Shown here piece by piece: positions 10,913-19,000 of a DNA stretch of 48,686 nt; positions within the stretch are counted from its first letter, which is position 1, and every line of letters starts with the position of its first letter. The DNA lies in NCBI GenBank assembly GCA_023430685.1, contig JAEYZH010000035.1:1-48686 (forward strand). The letters run 5' to 3'. A program made the translations under genes and the position numbers. The notes below the pieces were generated by a model, which did no database searches, had not been told where the DNA came from, and worked only from the letters and a program-made list of their open reading frames with translations. Origin of the DNA: Pseudomonadota bacterium (GTDB lineage Bacteria > Pseudomonadota > Gammaproteobacteria > Xanthomonadales > Rhodanobacteraceae).

Positions 10913-12244
10913 ATGGCCAACCTGCACCCCGACCTCCACCCTCTGTACGCCGAACACCTCGCGACGCTGCAGTCGCGCGCCGACAAGGCGCTGCTGCGCG
11001 AAGGGTTCGACCACCTCGTGATCGCGGCGGGCCAGCCGTTCGACCAGTTCCTCGACGATCGCCCCTACCCGTTCGCGGTCAATCCGCATTTCAAGCACTG
11101 GCTGCCGCTGACCAAGGCGCCGGGCTCGTGGGTCGTGTACACGCCGGGGAAGAAGCCGAAGCTGGTGTTCCTGCAGCCGCGCGACTACTGGCACGTGGTG
11201 CCGGATGTACCCGCAGGCTATTGGGTCGAGCATTTCGAGATCGTGACGATCCGCGAGGCGAAGGAGGCGCGCGCGCATCTTCCGAACGATGCCGCGCGCT
11301 GCGCGACGATCGGCGAAGCCGGCGCCGCACTCGACGGGTTCGCGCCGAACAATCCACAGGGCGTGCTCGACTACCTGCACTGGCACCGCTCGTACAAGAC
11401 GCCGTACGAACTCGCGATGATGCGCGTGGCGAGCCGCATCGGCGCACGTTCGCACGTGGCCGCCGAGCAGGCGTTCCGCAGCGGCTGGTCCGAGCTCGAC
11501 ATCCACATAGCCTACATGGCGGCCGCGCGCCAGACCGACAACGAGCTGCCGTACGGCAACATCATCGCGCTCAACGAGCACGGCGCGGTGCTGCACTACA
11601 TGGATCTCTCGCACGCGCCGCCCGCGCATGCGCACTCGTTCCTGATCGATGCAGGCGCGAGCTTCCACGGCTACGCGAGCGACATCACGCGCACCTGGGC
11701 GGCAGATCCCGATGGCGAATTCCAGGCGCTCGTCGACGCGGTCGACACGGCGCAGCGCGCGCTCGCCGCGCGCGTGCGCGCCGGCCAGTCGTATCCGGAG
11801 CTGCACATCCATGCGCACCACGTGCTCGCCGGGATCCTGCGCGAGCACGGGTTCATCCGGATGGAGCCGGAGGCGGCGGTCGAATCGGGCGTGTCGTCGA
11901 CGTTTTTCCCGCACGGGCTCGGCCATCCGATCGGCCTGCAGGTGCACGACGTCGCGGGTTTCCAGGCGAGCGACAGCGGCGGCACGATCGCGCGCCCGCC
12001 GCGGCACCCGTACCTGCGCATGACGCGCGCGCTCGAACCGGGCATGGTGGTGACGATCGAGCCCGGGCTGTATTTCATCGACATGCTGCTGCAGGAGTTG
12101 CGCGCCAAGCCTGCAGCCAGGGACGTGGACTGGGCACGCGTCGATGCGTTCCGCAAATACGGCGGCATCCGCATCGAAGACGACGTGGCCTGCACCGAGG
12201 GCGAGCCGGAAAACCTCACGCGCGATGCGTTCGCGGGGTTGTAG
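10913..12244 (+). CDS. pepQ: Xaa-Pro dipeptidase PepQ
   Basis: 443-residue M24B metallopeptidase, the same length as E. coli PepQ, which splits Xaa-Pro dipeptides in the cytoplasm. The N-terminal domain runs to about 155 and the pita-bread catalytic domain follows. All five metal ligands are present: D246 (FLIDAGASFHGY), D257 (YASDITRTW), H338 (HGLGHPIGLQVHD), E383 (TIEPGLYF) and E422 (GGIRIEDDV). Start is the ATG at 10913 (MANLHPDLHPLYAEH), chosen by family alignment; the ATG at 10904 is the next candidate and the ribosome site is weak. The TAG stop sits inside a GTAG-headed repeat shared with the convergent DUF2167-like gene. Confidence 0.96.
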   Translation: MANLHPDLHPLYAEHLATLQSRADKALLREGFDHLVIAAGQPFDQFLDDRPYPFAVNPHFKHWLPLTKAPGSWVVYTPGKKPKLVFLQPRDYWHVVPDVPAGYWVEHFEIVTIREAKEARAHLPNDAARCATIGEAGAALDGFAPNNPQGVLDYLHWHRSYKTPYELAMMRVASRIGARSHVAAEQAFRSGWSELDIHIAYMAAARQTDNELPYGNIIALNEHGAVLHYMDLSHAPPAHAHSFLIDAGASFHGYASDITRTWAADPDGEFQALVDAVDTAQRALAARVRAGQSYPELHIHAHHVLAGILREHGFIRMEPEAAVESGVSSTFFPHGLGHPIGLQVHDVAGFQASDSGGTIARPPRHPYLRMTRALEPGMVVTIEPGLYFIDMLLQELRAKPAARDVDWARVDAFRKYGGIRIEDDVACTEGEPENLTRDAFAGL

Positions 12245-12323
12245 CCCGCGCTCGCGCGTCATCGCGATGCCCCCTGCCTGAGCGGCGAAGCCGCGATCGC
12301 AGTCGCGGCTGTGGCGCTGCTAC
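12241..12323. repeat. GTAG-headed inverted element spanning the pepQ / DUF2167-like convergent gap
   Basis: GTAG is present at 12241-12244 on the plus strand and at 12323-12320 on the minus strand. Both TAGs are used as stop codons, by pepQ and by the convergent membrane protein gene. Behind the minus-strand GTAG lies a strong hairpin AGCCGCGA-ctgcga-TCGCGGCT. Behind the plus-strand GTAG is a weaker CGCG-ct-CGCG. The element occupies the entire intergenic space. Confidence 0.7.
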
Positions 12324-13324
12324 GGATCGCGCAGGAGGTGGCGGCCGGTGACGAGGTCGACGAGGTCGAAACGCGACTTCTTGTCGAACAGGCGCGAGTA
12401 GTCGGCGTACGTGCGGTCTTCGAGGAAGCGGCTGCTGCCGGCCGCGAGGCGCACCGCGCGCAGGCACAGCTCCTGCCTCGCCGGCGCCATGCCCTGGATC
12501 GAGAACTGCAGCGCGCCCCCACGCCCGAGCCTGATCGCGTAGCAGTCACGGGACGGAATGCCTTCGTCGGCGTAGCGGATCTCCTCGACCCAGGTCAGCA
12601 GCGCATCGGATACGTTGTACACGGGCGTTTCGGCGAAGCGCGTCAGCTCGAACTCTGGCGCATCGTCGAAGCCCGACAGGCGCTCCGCGGTCGCGCGCGC
12701 TTCGGCCAGCAGCGCGTCGTTGCCGTACACGGCGAGGCGGTCGGCACTGACGAAACCTTCGCCGAACCAGTCGAGGTCGATGTACCACGCCGTGTCGGAT
12801 GCGAGGTCGACGCTCTCGTGGACGACCCAGCCGAGCGCTGTCGCGTGCGGCAGCTCAGCGACCTCGATGCCGGCCCCGCGCAGTGCTTCGGACGAGACGA
12901 AACGGAAGTGCGACGGCAGGTCGAGGCGCGCCTGCGCCTGCGGCAACGCGATCGTGCCCGCGCGGTACGGCAGCGCCGCGAAAGCGACCCTCCGGCGCAC
13001 GCGGTCGGCCAGCGGGTCGTCACCCTCGGACGCGCCGGAATCGGTGAACTCGCCCGCGTAGCGCTCCTGCGGCGCGTAGGTCGCGCCCCAGGCGAGCAGG
13101 CCGATCCAGCTGCCGAGCAGCGCGACCGCGACCAGCACCGGCACGCGCGGGTTGTCCTCCTCGGCCGACCAGTAACGCACCATCGCGTAGACACCGACCG
13201 GCACGAACAGGAACGACAGCACGCCGAGCAACGGCTCGTGGCGATGGATGCGGATCACGCCGAACAGGTAGACCAGGCCGCACAGCAGCGGCAACGCGAT
13301 GAACGCGTAGAGCGTGGTGAACAT
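12320..13324 (-). CDS. Membrane protein, DUF2167-like
   Basis: 334-residue protein with three N-terminal hydrophobic segments (about 5-22, 32-50, 62-80: LYAFIALPLLCGLVYLF, LLGVLSFLFVPVGVYAMV, VPVLVAVALLGSWIGLLAWG), then a soluble domain. The soluble part shares the layout of DUF2167: PSHFRFVSSEAL, HATALGWVVHE, AWYIDLDWFGEGFVSADRL and AETPVYNVSDALLTWVEEI. Similarity is recognisable but distant, so the family call is tentative and the function unknown. The ATG at 13324 starts 9 nt after the stop of the upstream secreted protein gene, so the two are probably one operon. The TAG stop comes from a GTAG element. Confidence 0.7.
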   Translation of the reverse strand: MFTTLYAFIALPLLCGLVYLFGVIRIHRHEPLLGVLSFLFVPVGVYAMVRYWSAEEDNPRVPVLVAVALLGSWIGLLAWGATYAPQERYAGEFTDSGASEGDDPLADRVRRRVAFAALPYRAGTIALPQAQARLDLPSHFRFVSSEALRGAGIEVAELPHATALGWVVHESVDLASDTAWYIDLDWFGEGFVSADRLAVYGNDALLAEARATAERLSGFDDAPEFELTRFAETPVYNVSDALLTWVEEIRYADEGIPSRDCYAIRLGRGGALQFSIQGMAPARQELCLRAVRLAAGSSRFLEDRTYADYSRLFDKKSRFDLVDLVTGRHLLRDP

Positions 13325-13333
13325 CGGCGGCGC

Positions 13334-13834
13334 TCAGCGCGGGTCGACGCGTTTGACCTGCTCGCGGCGCAGCGTGTACGTCGCGTTGCCGCCGGGTCGA
13401 CGCACCAGCAGCGTGACCTGGCGCGCATCGGCCGACTTCACGGTGCCGCGGTGCTGGCGGTCGCCGGTGGTCAGGATCTCCACCCGGTGGCCGACGTAGT
13501 GCTTGAGGTCCGTGAACGGCAAGCCGTCCTGTTCGATCGTCGGCACCAGCCACGCATCGTTTTCGCTGGGTTCCGGCACCGCGGCAGTGACCTCGGCGAT
13601 CACCGGCGTGGCGGGATCCAGGCTTTCCTGCCCGGCCGCGGGCGCCGCCGCGCTGGCCGCGCGCGCATTGCGCTCGGCCGTGCGCTGCGCATTGCGCTCC
13701 GCGCGAAGCAGGGCCTCGATGCGGGCTTCGTCTTCCTGCAGGCTGCCTGCGCGCGCGCGCGCGCCGGGCGCGATCACGCCCAGCAAGGCCGCGGCGAGCA
13801 GCCAGGCGAGAGGCACTGCTTGCGCTTGGTTCAT
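13334..13834 (-). CDS. Small secreted protein with SH3/Sm-like C-terminus
   Basis: 166-residue protein with a signal peptide (MNQAQAVPLAWLLAAALLG, cleavage near ARA-GS), a charged Ala/Arg-rich linker (about 35-75) and a compact C-terminal beta domain (about 105-166, GHRVEILTTGDRQHRGTV...TLLVRRPGGNATYTL). That end resembles SH3/Sm-like small barrels, but I recognise no named family. The start has AGGGGGAAG just upstream, supporting the ATG at 13834. The downstream membrane protein gene starts 9 nt later, so they are probably co-transcribed and may act together at the envelope (inference). pepP ends 83 nt upstream. Confidence 0.75.
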   Translation of the reverse strand: MNQAQAVPLAWLLAAALLGVIAPGARARAGSLQEDEARIEALLRAERNAQRTAERNARAASAAAPAAGQESLDPATPVIAEVTAAVPEPSENDAWLVPTIEQDGLPFTDLKHYVGHRVEILTTGDRQHRGTVKSADARQVTLLVRRPGGNATYTLRREQVKRVDPR

Positions 13835-13917
13835 GGCTTCCCCCTGTTGCGGGTGCGCGTGCAGCGCGCCCACCGGCCAAGTCAAGCACGAATCGGCCGC
13901 GTTGTCCGCGACCGGGT

Positions 13918-15240
13918 TCACTTGTGCACCGGGGCGCCGGCCATCAGCGCTTCGATCTCGTCGGCGTCCTTGGGCACCCCGGCGGACATCACCTCCGGCC
14001 CGTCCGCGCCGACCACGACGTCGTCCTCGATGCGGATGCCGATCCCGCGGAACTTCGCCGGCACGCGCTTCTCGTCGGGCGCGATGTAGAGGCCGGGTTC
14101 GACCGTCACGACCATGCCGGGTTCGAGCACGCGGTAGTCGCCGTCGATGCGGTAGTCGCCGACGTCGTGCACGTCGAGGCCGAGCCAGTGGCCGGTCTTG
14201 TGCATGTAGTAGCGTCGGTACGCATGCTCGCGCAGGTTCTTGCCGACGCTGCCCGCGAGCAGGCCGAGCCGGCACAGTCCGCGCGTGATCACCTGCACGG
14301 CGGCCTCGTGGTAGGCGTCGAACGGCCGCCCCGGTCGCACCTCGTCGATCGCTGCGAGCTGCGCGGCGAGCACGATGTCGTAGAGCGCGCGCTGCTCGGG
14401 CGAGTAACGCCCGCCGACCGGGAACGTGCGCGTGATGTCGGAGGCGTAGCATTCGTACTCGGCGCCCGCGTCGATCAGCAGCAGGTCGCCCGCGCGCAGT
14501 TCGGCGTCATTCGAGCGGTAGTGCAGCACGCACGCATTCGCGCCGCCGCCGACGATCGGCTCGTAACTCGGCACTGCGCCGGCGCTGCGGAATGCATGCA
14601 GCAGCTCGGCCTCGACCTCGTGTTCGTTCATGCCCGGGCGCGTCGCGCGCATCGCGCGCACGTGCGCGTCGGCGGCGATCCGCGCGGCCTTGCGCATGAG
14701 CCGCAGCTCGCCACGCGACTTGTACAGGCGCAGGTCGTGCAACAGGTGCGAGAGCGCGACGAATTCGTGCGGCGAGCGCGCGCCCTGGCGCACCAGCGCG
14801 CGCACGCGGTTGACCCAGCCGATCAGCTTGAGGTCGAAGTCGGGGTCGCGCCCGAAGTGGTAGTAGACGCGCGTGCGGCCCTCGATCAGCCCGGGCAGGA
14901 TCTCGTCGATGTCGTCGATCGGAAACGCATCGTCCATGCCGAGCGAGGCGACCGCGCCTTCGGTGCCGACGCGAGGACCGTCCCATCGCTCGCGCTCGCG
15001 ATCGCGTTCGCGGCAGAACAGGATTACCTCCGCCGGCTTGCGCCCGGGCACCAGCGCGAGCACCGCGTCGGGCTCGCCGAATCCGGTCAGGTAATGGAAG
15101 TCGCTGTCCTGGCGATACGGATAGTGCGCGTCGTTGTTGCGCAGCTGCTCGCGCGCCGCCGCGACGATCACGATCGCATCGGGCCCGGCCATGCGCATCA
15201 GCTGGCGGCGGCGTCGCGCGTATTCCCTGGGCTCGATCAT
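13918..15240 (-). CDS. pepP: Xaa-Pro aminopeptidase PepP
   Basis: 440-residue M24B metallopeptidase removing N-terminal residues ahead of proline; E. coli PepP has 441. The creatinase-like N-domain has HYPYRQDSDFHYLTGFGEPDAVL. The catalytic domain has LLIDAGAEYECYASDITRTFP (two Asp), HKTGHWLGLDVHDVGDY (His), MVVTVEPGLYI (Glu) and GIGIRIEDDVVV (Glu), so all five metal ligands are kept. The ATG at 15240 (MIEPREYARRRRQL) aligns with the family; a GTG at 15267 would add nine residues. It follows ygfB on the same strand, the conserved ygfB-pepP order of gammaproteobacteria, with a G-rich repeat between them. Confidence 0.95.
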   Translation of the reverse strand: MIEPREYARRRRQLMRMAGPDAIVIVAAAREQLRNNDAHYPYRQDSDFHYLTGFGEPDAVLALVPGRKPAEVILFCRERDRERERWDGPRVGTEGAVASLGMDDAFPIDDIDEILPGLIEGRTRVYYHFGRDPDFDLKLIGWVNRVRALVRQGARSPHEFVALSHLLHDLRLYKSRGELRLMRKAARIAADAHVRAMRATRPGMNEHEVEAELLHAFRSAGAVPSYEPIVGGGANACVLHYRSNDAELRAGDLLLIDAGAEYECYASDITRTFPVGGRYSPEQRALYDIVLAAQLAAIDEVRPGRPFDAYHEAAVQVITRGLCRLGLLAGSVGKNLREHAYRRYYMHKTGHWLGLDVHDVGDYRIDGDYRVLEPGMVVTVEPGLYIAPDEKRVPAKFRGIGIRIEDDVVVGADGPEVMSAGVPKDADEIEALMAGAPVHK

Positions 15241-15285
15241 CGCGTCCGGCTTCGCTCCAGCGGCCACTGCCCTAGTTTACGCGAC

Positions 15286-15378
15286 AGGGAAACAGGGAAT
15301 GGGGAATGGGGAATAGTCAAAGCATGTCTGCTCGATCATTCCCCATTCCCCATTCCCCATTCCCGATTCCCTGCTCCC
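15286..15378. repeat. GGAATGGGGAATGG-type inverted repeat, family D
   Basis: Short direct units (GGGAAT or GGGGAAT, about 7 nt) run rightward at 15288-15317 and reappear inverted (ATTCCCCATTCCCC) at about 15340-15372, so the block can fold into a long hairpin. It separates ygfB from pepP. Related blocks lie at 28203-28304, 43549-43578 and 43759-43791. Confidence 0.8.
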
Positions 15379-15389
15379 GACTCCCGCAC

Positions 15390-15959
15390 TCAATGCACCC
15401 TCCCGACCGTCAGCGTGCGCCGACGCGATTCGCGGTGCAGCAGCGCGGTGGCGTCGCGCACGAACTCGAGCACGTCGGCGAATGCGCGCGCGTCCTCGGC
15501 TTCGTCGTCGTAGTCGAAGTGCGAACCGGCGATGGTGCCGAAATCCGACAGCACGTCGGCGGCGACCGCCGAGGGTTCCACGCTCGCGAGCGCGCCCGCG
15601 AGGCCATAGCCACCGAGGAAACCGCGGCACCATTCGACCAGCGCCTCGGCGCGCCGCTCGAGCGGTGCATTCGCGGCCGGCAGCAACGGTTGCGGGCGCG
15701 GCGGATCACAGGCGAATTGCGCGACCGCGGACGCATGCAGGACGCGCAGCAACGGATGCGCTGCAGTCGCTTCGTCCGCCGGCTCGAGCGCCAGGCGATC
15801 GAGCCAGTCGTCTGCACCGGTGCTGCCGCCCGCGCACAGGTATCCGGTCAGCGAACCGTGCAGTTCGCTTGCATCGACGCCGAGTGCGAGGTCGGCCAGT
15901 GCCGCGGCGAGCGCCGCATGCGTCGGAGTTTCGGGAGGGGCGGGTCGAGCGGTATGCAT
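15390..15959 (-). CDS. ygfB: UPF0149 family protein YgfB
   Basis: 189-residue helical protein of the UPF0149 (YecA/YgfB) family. Family hallmarks are SELHGSLTGYLCAGG near residue 32, PLLRVLHA, CRGFLGGYGLAG (EWCRGFL region, about 110-122) and DFGTIAGSHFDYDDEAEDARAFADVLEFVRDA near the C-terminus. The family role is not firmly settled; in Pseudomonas a YgfB homologue affects regulation of antibiotic-resistance genes. The ATG at 15959 lacks a clear ribosome site, but the next Met would remove conserved sequence. It sits upstream of pepP as in many relatives. Confidence 0.92.
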   Translation of the reverse strand: MHTARPAPPETPTHAALAAALADLALGVDASELHGSLTGYLCAGGSTGADDWLDRLALEPADEATAAHPLLRVLHASAVAQFACDPPRPQPLLPAANAPLERRAEALVEWCRGFLGGYGLAGALASVEPSAVAADVLSDFGTIAGSHFDYDDEAEDARAFADVLEFVRDATALLHRESRRRTLTVGRVH

Positions 15960-16062
15960 CGGCGCCGATTCTAGCCGCCAAGGCGCGCCGGATCACGCGC
16001 GCATGGCGCAGGTGCACGGAGTTGCCTACACTGCCCGCGGGACTTCAGCCAAGAACGAATCC

Positions 16063-19000
16063 ATGGCGGCACTCGCGCCGTACGGTCAGCCGCGTCGCGC
16101 ATCCTGGCTTGCCGGCTTGTTCGCGGCGGGCCTCGTGCTGAGCGCGACCGCGCAGGCGGGCGCGATCCGCCGCGAGTTCCATTTCCAGTCGATCGGCGTC
16201 GAGCAGGGCCTTGCGCAGAACACCGTAAGCGCGTTCCTGCAGGACAGCGACGGCTTCATCTGGGTCGGCACCGACAGCGGGCTGCAGAAGTTCGACGGCT
16301 ACCGCTTCGCGGATTTCACCGCGCCGCGCGGACCGAACCAGGTGGTGCCGGAAGGACCGATCACGGCGCTTGCGGAGGACGCATCCAGGGTCCTGTGGAT
16401 CGGGACGCTCGGCGCGGGTCTCGTGCGCCACCCGCTCGACACCGGCCGGTTCGAGGGCGTTCCGCTCGCCGGCGCCACCGAAGGCGTCAACTCGATCCTG
16501 TTCGATCCGCGGCGCGGGCTGTGGGTATGCAGCAGCCGCCGCTTGTGGCTGCTCGATCCTGCCGACGGACGGATCCTGCGCGAGATCACGCCGCCGGCCG
16601 ACAGTGCGCTGCTGTTGCGCCAGCTCAGCCTCGGCAAGGACGGCACGCTGTGGGCCGGGTCCAGCGATGGGCTCTACCGGCTGCAGCCCGCGGGCGACGG
16701 CTTCGAGCGCGTCGCGGCCGGCGCGATCGTCGATGCGCGTTCGGTACTGCACGGCGCCGACGGTCGCGTGCATGTCGCGAGCAGCCGCGGCCTGTACCGG
16801 CTTTCGGGCGACGATGCGGTGCGCACCTGGCCACGCGACGGCGAGCGCGTGGTCAATGCACTGGTCGAGGACCGGCGCGGCCGGCTCTGGCTGTCGGTGC
16901 CGCGCGGCGGCCTCGTGCTGGTCGATCCCGACGATGGCTCGGCACAGGAGCTGCCGCCCGACGCGGGCTCCGGCAGCCCGCCCGACGCGATTGCGACGGT
17001 CCTCAGCATCGATCGTTCCGGCCTGCTCTGGATCGGCACGCATGAACGCGGCCTGGCGAAGGTGGATCCGGAGGGCACGCCGTTCCTGCACGTCGCCGAA
17101 GGCGACGTCGCGCAGTTGCGCACCGCGACCAACTACGTCCGCTCGATCGCCGAGGACGTCGATGGCAGCCTCTGGCTCGGCACCGAAGCCGGCCTCAAGC
17201 GTTATGACCCGCGGCAGAACCGTTTCGAATCCTGGTCGGACCTGCTCGGCGAATCGGCGCCACCGGCTCCGCACGTCGCGGTGCACGCGATCGTGCGCGC
17301 GCGCGACGGCACGCTCTGGCTCGGCACCAGCAAGGGGGTCGCGCGCGTCGATGCGCGCACGCGCCGCCTCGACGTGGTCGCGCTCGATGCGCAGGTCGAC
17401 AGCCCCTCCGCCGGGCGCTCCGAAGCGCGCGCGCTGGAACTCGCGAGTGACGGCAGCATGTGGGTCGGCACGATGCGCGACGGACTCATCCGCCACGATC
17501 CGGCGACCGGACGCAACGAACGCTGGCAGCGCACCGCGTCGGAGGGCGCGCACGGCGGCCTCGGCGACAACCGCGTGCTCGCGGTGCACGAGGACCGCGC
17601 GGGGCGCATCTGGGCAGCGTCGATGACCGGACTGAACCTGATCGACCCGCGCAGCGGGCAGGTCCGGATCTTCCACAAGGATCCCGCCGATCCTCGCTCG
17701 CTCAGCGCGAACCTCGTGCGCACGATCCACGAGACCGCCGATGGCGAACTCTGGTTCGGCACGCAGTCGGGCCTCAACCGGCTCGACGCGCTCGATGCGG
17801 GTGGCGCACGCTTCACGCGCTGGCTGCCGCGCGACGGCCTGCCGGGCGGCACCGTATACGCGCTCGCGAGCGATGCGGCCGGGCGCATCTGGCTCAGCAC
17901 CAACCGCGGCATCGCCTCGTTCGAACGCAAGGGCGCGACCTTCCGCACCTTCACGCTCGCCGACGGCCTGCAGGGCATGGAATACAACGGCGGCGCCGTC
18001 GCGACGCTCGCCGACGGGCGTATCGCGTTCGGCGGCATCAACGGCTTCAACCTGTTCGCGCCGCAGGCGATCGCAGGCAGCCGCTACGCGGCGCCGGTGG
18101 CGATCACGCGCGTGCAGGTGGGTCCGCGCGAACTGCCGGTCGAGCACGCGGGCGGCGTGATCGAGATGGACGCGGCGGACCGCCTCGTGCGTTTCGAGTT
18201 CGCTGCTCTGGACTACGCGGCTCCCGAGCGCAACCGCTTCCGCTACCGGCTCGAAGGCTTCGACGACGACTGGGTCGATGCCGGCACGCGCCACGACGCG
18301 ACCTATACCAATCTGGGTGCCGGCAGTTACCGGTTCCAGGTGAGCGCGGCGAACCATGATGGCTACTGGGGCGAAGCGGTCGCACAAGCGAATCTGCGCG
18401 TGGTGCCGCCATGGTGGGAAAGCGTGCCCGCTCGCGCGCTCTGGCTGATGCTTGCGGGCGTGGCGCTCGTGCTCGCCTGGAATGCGCGGCGGCGGCAGCG
18501 GCGACGCGTGCTCGTGCACCACCTCGACCTCAAGGAGCGCGAGGATCGCCTGCGCCTCGCACTGTGGGGATCGGGCGACGACTTCTGGGACTGGGACATG
18601 CTCGGCCAGAGCATCGTCGTCACCGGTTCGGGCGACCTGTTCGGCGACGGCAGCCACGAGGAGAACGTGCTCGGCAACGAGTGGTTCGCCGAGCGCATGC
18701 ACCCGGACGACATGCCGCTGGTGCAGCAGCGCCTGCAGAAGCACATCGACCGCACCAGCGAGACATTCGAGTCCGAACACCGGCTGCGCAACCATCGCGG
18801 CGAATGGGTGTGGTCGCTCGCGCGCGGCAAGATCGTCGAGCGCGATGCCGACGGGCGTCCGCTGCGCATGTGCGGAACCGCGCGCGACGTCACGCTGGAG
18901 CGCGCCGCCGAGCACGACCGCAGGGTCGCGCACGAGGTGATCCACAGCATGTCCGAGGCGGTCGCGGTGACCGATACCTCTCACCGCTTCATCAGCGTGA

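Noticed and set aside
12311..14089. 592-codon plus-strand frame antisense to the DUF2167-like and pepP genes
   Set aside because: It has no ribosome site or domain; the minus-strand genes have signal peptide, membrane helices, ribosome sites and, for pepP, all catalytic residues.
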